Positions 21,749-32,615 of a stretch of DNA of 64,000 nucleotides are shown in pieces. The translations under genes were made by a program, and so were the position numbers. Every line of letters begins with the position of its first letter. Positions within the stretch are counted from its first letter, which is position 1. Origin of the DNA: CAVRUD01 sp963724285 (lineage in GTDB: Bacteria > Chloroflexota > Chloroflexia > Thermomicrobiales > UBA6265); the NCBI GenBank assembly GCA_963724285.1, contig CAVRUD010000019.1, positions 124,001 to 188,000 of the forward strand, written 5' to 3'. The notes under the pieces are model-generated. The model searched no databases and had not been told where the DNA came from. It saw nothing but the letters and a program-made list of their open reading frames with translations.

Positions 21749-24213
21749 TTGCGCGCATTGATCCCTGTTGCAGGACTTCCGTGCCGACCCGATGTCCGCC
21801 GACCGGAGCCGCTCGCCGCGCCCTGTCCCTCGGACCGGGCCGCCGGCACGCCCCCGTCCGCCCCCTTGACCAGCTTGGTCGGACGGGAGCGCGAAATCGA
21901 GCAGGTTGCTGCCCTGCTGCGCCGTCCCGACGTGCGCCTGGCCACCCTGATCGGTCCGGGTGGCGTCGGCAAGACGCGGCTCGCGCTGCGGCTGGCCGCG
22001 GACCTCGCCGGCGACTATCCCGACGGCGTCGTCTTCGTGCCGCTGGCCCCGATCGGCGACGCGGCCGTCGTCCCGTCCGCCATCGCCCAGGCGCTGGCGG
22101 TCCGCGAATCCGGCGACCGACCGCTGCTCGACGCGCTGGCGAGGTTCCTGCGCGGACGCCGCTTCTTGCTGGTCCTGGACAACTTCGAGCAGGTCGTCGG
22201 TGCGGCGCCTTCGGTGACCGCCTTGCTGGCCGCCTGCCCCGACCTCAAGGTCCTGGTGACCAGCCGCATCGCCTTGCGCGTGCTCGGCGAGCAAGAGTTC
22301 CCGGTGCCGCCGCTGGCGCTGCCCGACCCGGAGCGGCTGCCGCCGCTGGCCGAGCTGGAACGGACCGAGGCGGTCGCCCTCTTCGTCCAGCGGGCGCAGG
22401 GCGTCCGACCGGACTTCGTGCTGACCGCGGAGACGGCCCCGGCCGTCGTCGAGATCTGCCGCCGCCTCGACGGGCTTCCGCTCGCGATCGAGCTCGCGGC
22501 CGCCCGCAGCAAGGTGCTTTCGCCACCCGCCCTCGCCGCCCGCCTGACGAACCGCTTGCAGGTGCTGACCAGCGGGCCGCGGGACCAGCCCGTTCGCTTG
22601 CAGACGATGCGGGCCGCGATCGCCTGGAGCTACGACCTGCTGTCCGACGAGGAGCGGTCCCTCTTCCGCCGCTTCTCGGTCTTCGCCGCCGGCTTTACGC
22701 TGGAGATCGGCCGAAGCCGTGTCGGGCAATGGCACGGGGAGCGAGAGGGGCGGGGCGACGACGCCCCACCCGTCACCCTCGAACGTCCTCGACGCGCTCT
22801 CGTCGCTCCTCGACAAGAGCTTCCTCCGGCAGATCGGCGACGTGGCGGACGAGTCCCGGTTCGCGATGCTGGAGACGATCCGCGAGTACGGGCTTGAGCA
22901 ACTGGCGGCGGCCGGCGAGGAGGCGGAGACGCGGCGGCGTCACGCCGTCTGGTACCTGGCGCTGGCGGAGGAACTCTGGCCGATCCTTCGGCGCCGGCTC
23001 GGACTTCGCCCACCTCATCAACCGTTTGGAGTCGGAGCACGACAATTTGCGGGCCGCCCTCGACTGGCTGGACCGCAGCGGCGACCGCGGGTCCCTCCTG
23101 CGACTGACGGGCGCGCTCTTCGGGTTCTGGTATTTGCGTGGTCACCTTCGGGAGGGGCTGTCCTGGCTCGAGCGCGCGCTCTTGAGCGGGGACGACGCGC
23201 CGACCGCGGTCCGGGCGCAGGCGCTGCTCGGAGCTGGGATGCTGGCCCACTACGCGGCCGACGACGCGCGCGCCGTTCCCTGGCTGGAGGAAAGCCTCGG
23301 GCTCTACCGGACGGCCGCGGATCGCTGGGGGCAGGCCTTTACGCTCACGATCCTCGGCATCGTCGCCGAGGACGCCGGCGACTACGACCGGGCCGCCGCG
23401 CGCTTCGCCGATGGCCTGGTCCACGCCCGGGCGGCGGACGCTCCGGTCGAAACCGGGCTGCTGCTCTTCCATCTCGGCATCGTCGCCTGGGGCCAGGGCG
23501 ACCGCGAGCGGGCCGGCGGGCTGCTGAACGAGGCGCTGGCCGTCCAACGGGCGGCGGGCGACCTCGCCTACGGCGCCGCCGAATCGCTCGCGTTCCTGGG
23601 CCTGTTCGCCTGCGAGCAGGGTGACCTCGCTCGATCCGTCGAGCTGCAACGGGAGAGCCTGTCGCTCCACCTGGAGATGGATTCCAAGGAAGTCCTGGCG
23701 GTCAACCTGGCCAACGTGGCGATGCTCGCCGTTGCTGCCCAGCGGCCGGCGACGGCGGCCCGTCTCTTCGGGGCGGCCGTGGCGCAGCGGGAATCGATCG
23801 GCAACCCGTTCAAGCTGCCGGAACGCGCGGTCTACGACCGGGCGATCGACGCCGCGCGGACGGCGCTTCCCGACGACGACTTTGCGGGCGCCTGGGACGT
23901 CGGGCGCGCGCGCTCGCTGGCCGAGGCAGCGGCCGATGCCTTCGCGGCGCTCGACGAGATCGGGAGCCGGGCAATGGCCGACGAACCGTCGCGCCCGGCT
24001 CTGGTGGCCCCGGACTCCGCCGCCGGGCTCACCGCCCGCGAGCGGGACGTCCTGCGGCTGCTCGCCGCCGGCAAGAGCAACCGGGAGATCTCCGAGGCGC
24101 TCTTCATCAGCGAACGGACGGCGCGCACCCACGTCGGGAACATCCTCGGCAAGCTCGGCCTGCACAGCCGGGGTGCCGCCGCGTCGTATGCCTTCCGGCA
24201 CGGGTTAGCCTGA
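21749..24213 (+). pseudogene. STAND ATPase-TPR-LuxR regulator (copy A), two frameshifts
   Basis: Three frames join into one regulator. Frame one: PLTSLVGREREIEQVAALLR, Walker A LIGPGGVGKTRLALRL, Walker B-like FLLVLDNFEQVV, LVTSRIALRVLGEQEFPVPP and GLPLAIELAAARSKVLSP. A shift near 22707 leads to LDALSSLLDKSFLRQIGDVA and RFAMLETIREYGLEQLAAAG; a second near 22990 leads to RLESEHDNLRAALDWLDRSG, a TPR-like helical array and the LuxR-type DNA-binding helix-turn-helix LTARERDVLRLLAAGKSNRE. These proteins bind ATP and a signal, then activate transcription. The start is unclear: TTG 21749 follows a GGAGG at 21731-21735, but rather distantly. An MMPL transporter gene follows on the same strand. Confidence 0.82.
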
Positions 24214-24464
24214 CGCCTTCCGCCGACCGGCGGCCGGCTCCTCCTACGTAAAACTGCATAGACCGGCTCCGACGCCGTTGCGACGCCGAATACGGCGTTC
24301 CGCCGTTGCGCGCACCGAGTGGGGCGGCCACGATGGCGGTGGTCCCAACGAACCCTGGAGCGGTGACCGGTCGCCGCGGCGGTGGCTCGAACGGGAAGAG
24401 GAATTGATTGGCGCGTAGCGTATCGAGAGTGTAAGCGGATACCGATCGAAGGGGGTGTTCTGCC

Positions 24465-26738
24465 ATGTTGTCGACCGCTGGCCTGGCGCGGATCAGCGCC
24501 CGCCGCCCATGGTTCGTCGTCGTTTCGTGGGTTGTCTTGCTCGTCCTCTCCGTCGGCATCGCCGCCACCGGCCTCGGCGACGCGCTCACGACCGACGGCG
24601 ACTTCACCAACCGGCCGGAGTCGGTTCGGGCCGACGAACTGCTCGCGGAGCGGCTGCGCGGCGGTTTGGACGAACCGGTGACCGAGACCGTCCTCGTCCG
24701 CTCCGAGACCCACACCGTCGACGACGCCGCCTTCCGGGAGGTCGTCGAGCAGACCGCGGCCGACCTGCGGGCGCTGCCGGAGGTCGTCGCCGACGGCCAC
24801 CACCTACTACGACGCCGTCGCCGCCGGCGCCCCGGGCGCCGAGGGGCTGGTGTCGCCGGATCGCGGCACGACGCTGATCCCGGTCACCCTCGTCGGCGAC
24901 ATCGAGGACGCCAGCACGCACGTCGAGGCGTACCTGGCCGCCGTCGCGGCCCAGAACCGCGACGGCGTTCGAGTCTTGACGGTGGGCGAGCTCTCTGCCG
25001 GCGAGGAGTTCACCAAGCTCGCCGAGAGCGACCTCGTCAAGGGCGAAGGGCTCGGGTTGCTGGCCGCCCTCGTCGTCCTGGTCGTCGTCTTCGGCGCGCT
25101 CGTCGTCGCCGGGGTGCCGATCGTCCTCGCCATCGCCTCGATCATCGTCGCGGTCGGGTTGACCGCCGTGCTCGGGCAGGTCATGGACCTCTCCTTCTTC
25201 ATCGTCAACATGATCACGATGATCGGGCTCGCCGTCGGCATCGACTACGCCCTGTTCATCGTCTCCCGCTACCGCGAAGAGCGACGACGCGGCTGGCCGA
25301 AACACCAGGCGATCGAAATGGCCGGCGGCACCGCCAGCAAAGCGGTTCTCTTCTCCGGCACCACCGTCGTGCTGGCGTTGCTCGGGCATGTTCCTGATCC
25401 CGACCGTGATCTTCCGCAGTCTCGGTGCGGGCGCGATCCTCGTCGTGGTCGTCGCCGTCGCCGCGACGCTGACGCTGGTGCCGGCCCTCCTGAGCATCCT
25501 CGGCGACAAGATCGACTGGCCCCGCCGTCCCCGCTACGACGCCGCGACCGCAGCGAAGCAGGCGGCGTACGACCACGAGACGATCCACGCGCGGGTTCTG
25601 GGGCCGGCTGACCCGGCTCGTGATGGCCCGCCCGCTCGTCAGCGTCGTCCTCGCCGCGGGGCTGCTCGTCGCGGCCGCGCTGCCCTACGCTCGATCTGCA
25701 CCGCGGGCAGGCGGGCGTCGAGTCGTTGCCGCCGAGCGACCTGAGGACCGCCTACGACGCTCCTGATCCGCGACTTCCCGGCCGGGCGGCTGGCGCCGGT
25801 CGCGGTGGTCGTCGACGGCGCCGCGCACCGACGACCGTCGAGGCCGGGATCGACCGGCTGGTCGCCTCGCTCGGGCAGGACCCGGTCTTCGGCCCCGCCG
25901 AGCCGGTGCAGTGGAACGGCGCCGGCGACCTCGCGCTGCTTGCGCGTCCCGCTGACCGGTCGACGCCAGTTCGCCAGCAAGCGCTGGCGGCGGTGGCGTC
26001 CTGCGGGATCGAGCTGATTCCCGTGGCGTTCGCGGATGCACCGGGCGAGGTGCTCGTCGGCGGCGCGCCCGGCCGAGAACGCCGACTTCGAGGCGGTGGT
26101 CCGCGACTACACGCCGATCGTCTTCGCCTTCGTGCTGGGGTTGAGCTTCCTCCTCCTGATGGTCGCCTTCCGCTCGCTGGTCGTGCCGCTGAAGGCGATC
26201 ATCATGAACCTGCTTTCGGTCGGCGCCGCCTACGGGCTTGCTGGTGCTGGTCTTCCAGAAGGGCTACGGCTGCACGGGGTCTTCGGGTTCCAGCAGACGC
26301 CGACGATCGAGAACTGGGTCCCGATCTTCCTCTTCTGCGTCCTGTTCGGGCTCTCGATGGACTACCACGTCTTCCTGCTCAGCCGCATCCGGGAGCACTA
26401 CGACGCCAGGCCCACGACAACCGGGAGTCGGTGGCGGTCGGCCTGCAATCGACCGCGAAGATCATCACCGGCGCGGCGCTGATCATGGTCGCCGTCTTCG
26501 CCGGCTTTGCCAGCGGGCAAGCTGGTGATGTTCCAGCAGATGGGCTTCGGGTTGGCGGTCGCCGTGATGCTCGACGCCACGATCGTCCGCTCGGTCCTGG
26601 TCCCGGCCAGCATGGCACTGCTCGGGCGACCGCAACTGGTACCTGCCGCGCTGGCTGGGCTGGCTGCCCGACCTGCGGGTCGAGGGGACGCCCGTCGCCA
26701 CGCCCGTGAGCGCGCCCGAGGTGAGCCCGGCCGACTGA
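24465..26738 (+). pseudogene. MMPL/RND-family transporter, many frameshifts
   Basis: ATG 24465 follows GAAGGGGGTG. Fragments in order: MLSTAGLARISARRPWFVVV (cytosolic start and first helix), VRADELLAERLRGGLDEPVT, EFTKLAESDLVKGEGLGLLA, the helix pair with MITMIGLAVGIDYALFIVSR, SRYREERRRGWPKHQAIEMA, VEAGIDRLVASLGQDPVFGP, FAFVLGLSFLLLMVAFRSLV, LFCVLFGLSMDYHVFLLSRI and MVAVFAGFAS before a VRSVLVPASMALLG end. The paired GIDYALFxxSRxRE and GLSMDYHVFLLSRIRE motifs are the MMPL hallmarks. Such pumps export lipids or drugs by proton drive. At least six frame changes over 2.3 kb break it. It lies 250 bases behind regulator copy A. Confidence 0.85.
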
Positions 26739-27187
26739 CGATACGACCAGCGGAACGATCGGCCGGGTGACGGAAGTCTCGTCGCCCGGCCGATCGGACC
26801 CGAAATTACGACGTGGCTGCGGCGCGAGGTCGGATCTCCCGGGGGGTCGCCAGGCGCCTAAGACGGCGGAGTCACGGCACGGGGTCGCCGGGCTCGGGTG
26901 TCCAGCGGTCCCGGCGTGTCCGCCTAGAGCGCTCGTCGGAACGGTTGACGCGATGCTCCTGCCGCCCGGGGCTCACGGCCCAAGGTTGGCCCGGACTGAA
27001 CCGGACAGCCACTCCGAGGCAAGCGGCGACACCGGCCAAGGTTCTCGACGAGCGCACTAACCGGCGAGACCAATGTCGCCCTCGACGGGCACTTGAAGAC
27101 CGCCACGGCGCTGATAACCCTCTTGGAGGAGCGCGAATGAAACCACTGTAGAGCACCGCCAAAGGCGGTACTTCGGTTCCGCCATCG
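26739..27187. other. Intergenic stretch, nothing recognised
   Basis: About 450 bases between the MMPL stop and a hydrolase remnant on the other strand. Open frames look like chance frames. No repeat shared with other parts of the window was noticed. Confidence 0.4.
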
Positions 27188-27189
27188 AC

Positions 27190-27399
27190 ACGCTCGACGA
27201 AGCCCTGGAGTCCCGCCCCGACTCGGGGTGGGCGTCCGTTCGGTTGGTTTCCAGCTGGGTCGCCAGCGGGTCCGTAGACCAGGCGCTGCCGGAGCCAGGG
27301 CCGCGCAGCGCGGTAAGCGCCACACCCGACAATCCGGCGGCTGCGCCGGATGAAGATCGGTATCTGGGTGAAGTGCAGGGAATTGGGGAAAGATGGCAT
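27190..27399 (-). pseudogene. N-terminal remnant of a Tat serine hydrolase
   Basis: ATG 27399 follows AAGGAGCACCGG, the same leader as before the hydrolase near 32422. The DNA then aligns with that gene: ACCCAGATACCGATCTTCAT here against ACCCAGATGCCGTTCCTCAG there, translating to TQIPIFIRRSRR versus TQMPFLSRRSLLR, a twin-arginine signal. After about 25 residues the frame breaks, and a GVALTALRGPGSGSA segment suggests the signal hydrophobic core in another frame. No catalytic motif remains. Confidence 0.5.
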
Positions 27400-27590
27400 C
27401 CGGTGCTCCTTGGCAGCCGGTACTGCGGCCGGAACAGAGGACGAGCGACTGATGCTCAATGCCCGATAGCGCATGCCCCCATCCTGCGCACGCTTTCACC
27501 AAGGGTCATCGCCGAGGCTTCCTTATCGGATGACATGTTTGGCAAGCGCTACCAGCATCGATTTCGCACGCAATTGGTGGCGACCGCTCA
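27383..27590 (-). repeat. Duplicated luxR-to-hydrolase spacer, copy 1
   Basis: The spacer between the stop of LuxR copy B and the hydrolase start parallels 32406-32615 in sequence and length (189 versus 191 bases from stop to ATG). Shared tracts include CCTTATCGGATGACATGTTT against CCTTATCGGATTACGTGTTT, the CACTCACTGTGG-type regulator end and the ribosome-site block. It shows that a regulator-hydrolase unit was duplicated. Confidence 0.65.
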
Positions 27591-30007
27591 CTGTGGCCCA
27601 GGGGGATCGTCCAGCAAGCCAGACTGGAGCGCGGCGGCCACCGCCGCAGTCCGGGTGTTCACCCCCAGTTTGTCGAAGATGTGCGCGACATGTCCTTGCA
27701 CCGTGCGCGGACTGATAAAGAGATTGCCGGCAATCTCGCGATCCGTTTGGCCAGCGACGAGCAAGCGCAGGACCTCTACCTCGCGCAGGGACAGCAGTTC
27801 CTCTCCGCGCCGGACAGCAGCGGCGGTCGGCCTCGGAGCTCTGCGTCGACTTCAGCCAGCAAGTCGGCGATTGGCGTGGTCCTGCCCGCATCCCAGGCGG
27901 CAGCAAACTCCGGCTCGGACAGCGCCTCCCGGGCGGCGGCATGCGTTCGGCGCTGCTGCTCGTGGTTGAACGACATCGGTATGCCGACCGATTCGAGAAC
28001 GGCGCTTGCCGCTCCCAGCAGGCGCGCCGCCCTGGCCGCGCGTCCGCGCGCCGCGGCAACTCCCGCCAGGCCAACAAGGGCGAAGGCGAGTCCCGACTGG
28101 TAGCCGTACGCCTGCGATAGGGAGAGGCACTCCTGACAGAGGCGCTCCGCCCGGTCCAGATCATTCCGCGCCAAAGAGGCCTGGGCAGCCAATCCGAGCG
28201 CGGAACCGCGGAGAACTTGATCCTGGAGCGCGTCGGCGCGTTCCAGCGCCTCCTCCCCAAGGGCGGCGCACCGCTCGATATCACCCCGACGGAACGCGGC
28301 ATCGGTCAGGTTGACCAGACTCCAGACAATGAGTCGCTGGTGGCCGAGGTCTCTGGCCCGAGCCAACGCTTCGGCATACCGATCCCATGCTTCATGGTCG
28401 TCGTTCCTATATTCCGCCGCCCCGCCCAGGGCGATCGTGGTCGCGATGACCCCCTCTTCGTCGGCCATTCGCTGGTAGAGGGCCAGCCCCTCGGTCAACC
28501 ACCCGGAGGCACGGGCGTCATCGGCGTTGTAGATCCCCAGCCACCCCGCGAAAAAGAGCCCCTTGGCCCGGACTTGAGCGGGCACATCCTTACCGATCGC
28601 GATCAAATCCGCGAGCCGTTCCCGGCCCTCCCCGAAGCGGCCGCGCAGGTACCAGAATGCCCCTAACGACGCGACAAGCCGGAAGGCGGACTCTGTGTCG
28701 CCCTCCTCCTGAAGCCAGCCGATGGCCGCCCGCAGATTAGAAACCTCGGTCTCCAAGTGATCGAGCTTGCCGCCATCGAACGGCCCCAGGGTAGCGGGCT
28801 CCGCAGAGGCCGCAAGATCGAGGCACCAGACCGCGTGACGGCGCCTCAACTCCGGCCCTTCCCCGCTTTCCTCCGTGCGCTCCAGCGCAAATTCACGGAC
28901 CGTCTCCAGCATCCCGAATCGGGGCTCACCCCGTGGGCCGTCCGCGCCCCAGATCAGACTTTTGTCGGCCAGCGACGCCAGACCATCCAGCACGGCCAAC
29001 CCCGAGCCATCGCCTTGCCCCGGCTCAGGCGGCTCCACCGGCTGGGACGCAACCGCTTCGGCCGCTTCCAGGCAAAAACCGCCGGAGAAGACCGCCATCC
29101 GCCGGAACAGGATCCGCTCCTCCTCGGCGAGCAGGTCGTGGCTCCAGGCGATCGCATTGCGCATCGTTTGCAGGCGCGACGGCTGATCCCGCGGTCCCCC
29201 CTTGAGCACCTCCAGCGGGTAAGACAGCCTGGTCAGGAGGGCGGTGGGCGACAGCACCTTGCTGCGGGCAGCGGCAAGCTCGATGGCGAGCGGCAGCCCA
29301 TCGAGCCGGGCGCATATGGCGGCGACGTCGGCGCGGTTGGCATCCTGGAGGACGAATTCCGGCCGGACCGCACGGGCCCGCTGTACGAAGAGGGCAACGG
29401 CGGGGCTCTCCGCGATGCCGTCATTGGGATCCGGGCGCGAACCGGGCACCGCCAGTGGCGCGACCGCGTACTCCTGCTCGCCGGCAACGTGGAGCGGCAC
29501 ACGGCTGGTCACCAGCACCTTCAGCCCGGGGCAGGTCCATAGAAGCTGGGTCACATCAGGGGCCGCGGCCACGACCTGCTCGAAGTTGTCGAGCAGGAGG
29601 AGCATGCGCCGGCTCCCAATCGAGTACCGCAGCCGGTCGATCAGGGCACCTTCGCCGGTATCGCGGACGCCAACCACGCGGGCGATCGCGTCGATCACGA
29701 GGTCGTGATCGACTACCGCGGAGAGCGGCACGAACGCGGCCCCGTCCGCAAAATCCGGCTCCAGTTCCTCCGCCAGTCGCATGGCCAGCCGGGTCTTTCC
29801 TACTCCTCCAGGGCCGGTGATCGTGAGGAGCCGGACGGCATCATTGCCGAGCAACGCGCTCAGGTCGTCCAGTTCGCGCTCGCGTCCGACAAATGACGTC
29901 AGTGGTTGGGGCGGCAAGTCGAATGCGCGCGGCTCGAACCGGCCAGTAAACCGGGAGATCGTTCCGCGAGTCCTTCGATTGCCGTCGGCAGGCGAGGCGT
30001 TTAACAT
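27588..30007 (-). pseudogene. STAND ATPase-TPR-LuxR regulator (copy B), one frameshift
   Basis: From ATG 30007 (MLNASPADGNRRTRG, matching copy C) one frame runs through PPQPLTSFVGRERELDDLSA, Walker A TITGPGGVGKTRLAMRLA, Walker B RMLLLLDNFEQVV, GLPLAIELAAARSKVLSPTA, LETEVSNLRAAIGWLQEEGD and a TPR-like array to about 27830. There it shifts: the helix-turn-helix continues in another frame as LSLREVEVLRLLVAGQTDRE, ISPRTVQGHVAHIFDKLGVN and ends at a TGA at 27588. In the original frame it stops early in AELRGRPPLLSGAERN, losing the DNA-binding domain. One base near 27800-27835 would restore about 806 residues. A decayed Tat hydrolase lies directly downstream. Confidence 0.82.
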
Positions 30008-30099
30008 CCGCGATCCAGACCGGGGTTCTCCCCGACGACCGTTGACGAACGCAGACCACATCGACCGGACGTCCCACGCCCGCAAAGGCCACGGCGCTA

Positions 30100-30600
30100 T
30101 TAGGCCGGGTCCGGCTCGACAAGCGCATTCTGCAGGGCGACCGTCACCGCGGCGGTCCGGGTGCTCACCCCGAGCTTGTCGAACAGGCGGGCGAGATGCC
30201 CCTGAGCGTGCGTGGACTGATGAACAGCGTAGCACCAATCTCCCGGTTGGTCTGCCCGGCCACCAGCAAGCGCAGAACCTCCCGCTCACGCGGGGACAGC
30301 CCAAACGCATGCTGAGGCGCGCTCCTACCGGCCTGGACCGTCCTGTGCCGGAGCCATTCCCGTGGTCAGCCGCTCGACAACGTCCGTGGCTTCTGCAAAG
30401 GTCTCGTCCCCGACCTGCGTTCCAGGCGGCACCAAATGCCTCCATCTCCCAGTGTTGACAGCGCCTTATCCAGCTGGGGCTGATACCAGGAGGTCAGCTG
30501 CAGGATCATGCTGCCACCGATCGACTCCTGGAACGCATTCGACGCGCCGAAAAGCTGGTGCGATGCCGGCGGGCGACCAAGCCGCCCCGTGCCTGTCCTG
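30100..30600 (-). pseudogene. C-terminal remnant of a STAND-LuxR regulator
   Basis: On the minus strand fragments read QLFGASNAFQESIG, LTSWYQPQLDKALSTLGD, EAFGAAWNAGR, then HAFGLSPREREVLRLLVAGQ, TNREIGATLFISP and LARLFDKLGVSTRTAAVTVA to a TAA at 30100. These equal the last 150 residues of copies C and D. Frame breaks occur near 30260 and 30180, and the ATPase and TPR parts are absent. It is the stump of another array member, deleted at its 5' end near 30600. Confidence 0.7.
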
Positions 30601-30640
30601 ATTTGTGGACCGATATTGTTGGAACACTACCCGAAATGCG

Positions 30641-30674
30641 CGGGCGCCGGGCGGCAAATGCCGCCCGGCGCCCG
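30641..30674 (-). terminator. Strong hairpin downstream of the cupredoxin-like gene
   Basis: A perfect 16-base inverted repeat (CGGGCGCCGGGCGGCA against TGCCGCCCGGCGCCCG) centred on AA lies 8 bases beyond the stop of the gene at 30682. The T run after it is short and interrupted, so it is a plausible but not ideal intrinsic terminator. Confidence 0.55.
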
Positions 30675-30681
30675 GAACGAT

Positions 30682-31680
30682 CTAGGAGGTTATTGCAGGT
30701 GCGGGATTCGCAAGCGGGCGCCGAAGCGTCTCTATATCCACGATGAAGGTATCGGCCTCCCCAAGCAGGACGTGGGGAGCGCCGGTTCCCGGGTCAGGGA
30801 TTCCGCAGATCGCCGCGTACGCCCCGGGCTCGAGTTCCAACTCGACCCAGATCTCGCGGCCTGGTGAGAGGTTTTTCAGTTCGGACGTGAGGATCTCGAC
30901 GCTGGCCGGGTCAGGAATACCCGCCTGAGGCGTTCCGCTATCCAGCTGGCTGACGAACGCCTGGACCTGCTCGACCGTCATCAACTCGGGCGTCCGGGCG
31001 AACGTGAGGGCGTGCTGCTGATCGACCGCGTTCGACAGGTGCCACACCTGGTTGCCGGCCGGAATCCGGTCCGGCAGATTGAGGGCGAACTCGGCGTATT
31101 CGACGGTCACATCCGCTACGGGATCAGGGAATGCGCCAGGAGTCGCGCTCGTGTTTTCGGTGACGGTCAGTGGGACGAATGGGTTCGCATCCCCGACGCC
31201 CACATACCAATCTCCGGGCTCGAGATCGAGGACGGCGTAGCCGGTCTCCCCGGCCTCGACGTAGAAGCCGCCGGTCGACACGATCTCACCGAACCAGGCC
31301 GGCGGGGTCGCACCGCCTTCGAGCAAGAGCGCGTTCAGCTCGTCGATGTGCACGCCAGGGGGCAGTTGGATCAGGTTCACGTCGCTGACCTGAGCCGGGC
31401 CGCCAGGAGTTCCCTGATTCTCGAGCACGATCAGGTAGCGGCCGGCCGGAACCTCATCCGGCGATTCGAACCCGGTATCCGTCGCGACCAGACGCAACTC
31501 GGGATAACCGAGGGCGGCTAGCCCAGATATGGGCGCAACGGGACTGGCGTCCTGGGCGAACGTGGTGACACTGCCGATCGTTGCCACCAGGAGCGCGAGG
31601 GTCAGCAAGCCGCTGACGATTCGGGCGATCGGACGTGAAGGGGTCGGTTTGCGGTGAAACAGGGGTAGTTTGGGAATCAT
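30682..31680 (-). CDS. Secreted protein with tandem cupredoxin-like domains
   Basis: From ATG 31680 (GGAGG 8 bases upstream; an in-frame start at 31728 is less likely) the protein is 332 residues. A signal peptide (IARIVSGLLTLALLVATIGS, then a TTFAQDA cleavage region) leads into two similar beta-rich halves: ESPDEVPAGRYLIVLENQG with LEPGDWYVGVGD, then LNLPDRIPAGNQVWHLSNA with LEPGAYAAICGIPDPGTGAP followed by HVLLGE. The second half carries a Cys and His spaced like a worn cupredoxin copper loop, but the Met ligand is not clear. Role unknown; perhaps copper binding or plain structure. It sits between two regulator-array pieces on the same strand. Confidence 0.72.
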   Translation of the reverse strand: MIPKLPLFHRKPTPSRPIARIVSGLLTLALLVATIGSVTTFAQDASPVAPISGLAALGYPELRLVATDTGFESPDEVPAGRYLIVLENQGTPGGPAQVSDVNLIQLPPGVHIDELNALLLEGGATPPAWFGEIVSTGGFYVEAGETGYAVLDLEPGDWYVGVGDANPFVPLTVTENTSATPGAFPDPVADVTVEYAEFALNLPDRIPAGNQVWHLSNAVDQQHALTFARTPELMTVEQVQAFVSQLDSGTPQAGIPDPASVEILTSELKNLSPGREIWVELELEPGAYAAICGIPDPGTGAPHVLLGEADTFIVDIETLRRPLANPAPAITS

Positions 31681-31751
31681 CTTGTCGTCCTCCGCCGGCG
31701 AAATGCCGGGGCCAATGCGTGCAGCCATGGGAATTCCCTCGATGTGAACGG

Positions 31752-32404
31752 CTAGGCCGCGAGCGCGAGGCGAATCGCCTCCTCGCGGGCGGTCGACAGC
31801 GCGTCTTCTTGCCCCGCGCAGTTGGTCAGTGTCACTACGATCAGGTCGTCATCGGGATAGGTGATCATGCTGGCGGTGAATCCTGTCCCGCCGCCCCCTG
31901 CCTCCAGCCGTTCGCCAGCGTCGGACGGCGTCTGGACGACGCCCATGCCCCAGCCGATTCCGGCCAAAGGAGGGTGACCTGCTCGACATTGGGGATCCGG
32001 TCCACCTCTGGCTCGTCCAGCCACTGCGCAACCGTGTCATCAAGACCCCCTCGTCGACCAACTGGAGGGCGACGGTCGCGGTGAAGGGCTTGGCGACGCT
32101 GGTAGATCCTATGCCGGTCGGCAACCTTGAGGGGAACCTCCTGCTCGCCGTTGGCCTGGCCGGCCGCTCCCTTGTAGATGTTCTTACCGGCCTGCTCGAC
32201 CCGGACGGCAACGCCCGGGAACCCGCTGGCGACGAAGTCAGCCAGGGCGGCATCGATCTGGCCCTTCAACGGGTCGGCGGCCGATGCTTTCTCCAGGCCA
32301 GGGGCATTCAGCGCGCCCAACTCGGCTCCCGAGATGCCGACGGCCGCGGCGACGCGGAGAAGGCTACGACGGCTGAGGAACGGCATCTGGGTGAGGAGGG
32401 ACAT
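31752..32404 (-). pseudogene. Tat-exported class C beta-lactamase-like serine hydrolase, internally deleted
   Basis: The N-terminus has a twin-arginine signal (LSRRSLLRVAAAVGISGAEL), then AALADFVASGFPGVAVRVEQ. In another frame follows the catalytic Ser-x-x-Lys in GSTSVAKPFTATVALQLVDE, then a fragment around PEVDRIPNVEQVTL. The sequence then jumps to a C-terminal end (GGGGTGFTASMITYPDDDLI, TNCAGQEDAL). About 200 residues expected between them, including the Tyr-x-Asn loop, are missing, so the product would be about half the usual size. A further frame break separates the likely ATG at 32422 (AAGGAG upstream) from the signal. It directly follows regulator copy C. Confidence 0.7.
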
Positions 32405-32405
32405 G

Positions 32406-32615
32406 TTGGTGGAGGAGAAGACATTCGGTGCTCCTTGGCAACCGGCCCGAGGACCGGTAAGAGAACGAGCGGTCGACCGCTCGACGCCCGGTTGGGCATG
32501 GCCTCATCCTGCCTTGCCCCTCACCCAAGAACATCGCTGAGATTGCCTTATCGGATTACGTGTTTCGAGAATCTCGCGGCGACCGATTACTCACGTAATC
32601 GGCAGCGACCACTCA
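32406..32615 (-). repeat. Duplicated luxR-to-hydrolase spacer, copy 2
   Basis: Counterpart of 27383-27590, lying between regulator copy C and its serine hydrolase. Order and spacing of the shared blocks are the same. A short extra inverted segment (CGATTACTCACGTAATCG at about 32581-32598) is present only here and may form a hairpin after the regulator stop. Confidence 0.6.

Noticed and set aside
30007..30445. N-terminal extension of regulator copy B to 30445
   Set aside because: The extra residues are an out-of-frame reading of the truncated upstream LuxR remnant; alignment with copy C supports ATG 30007.
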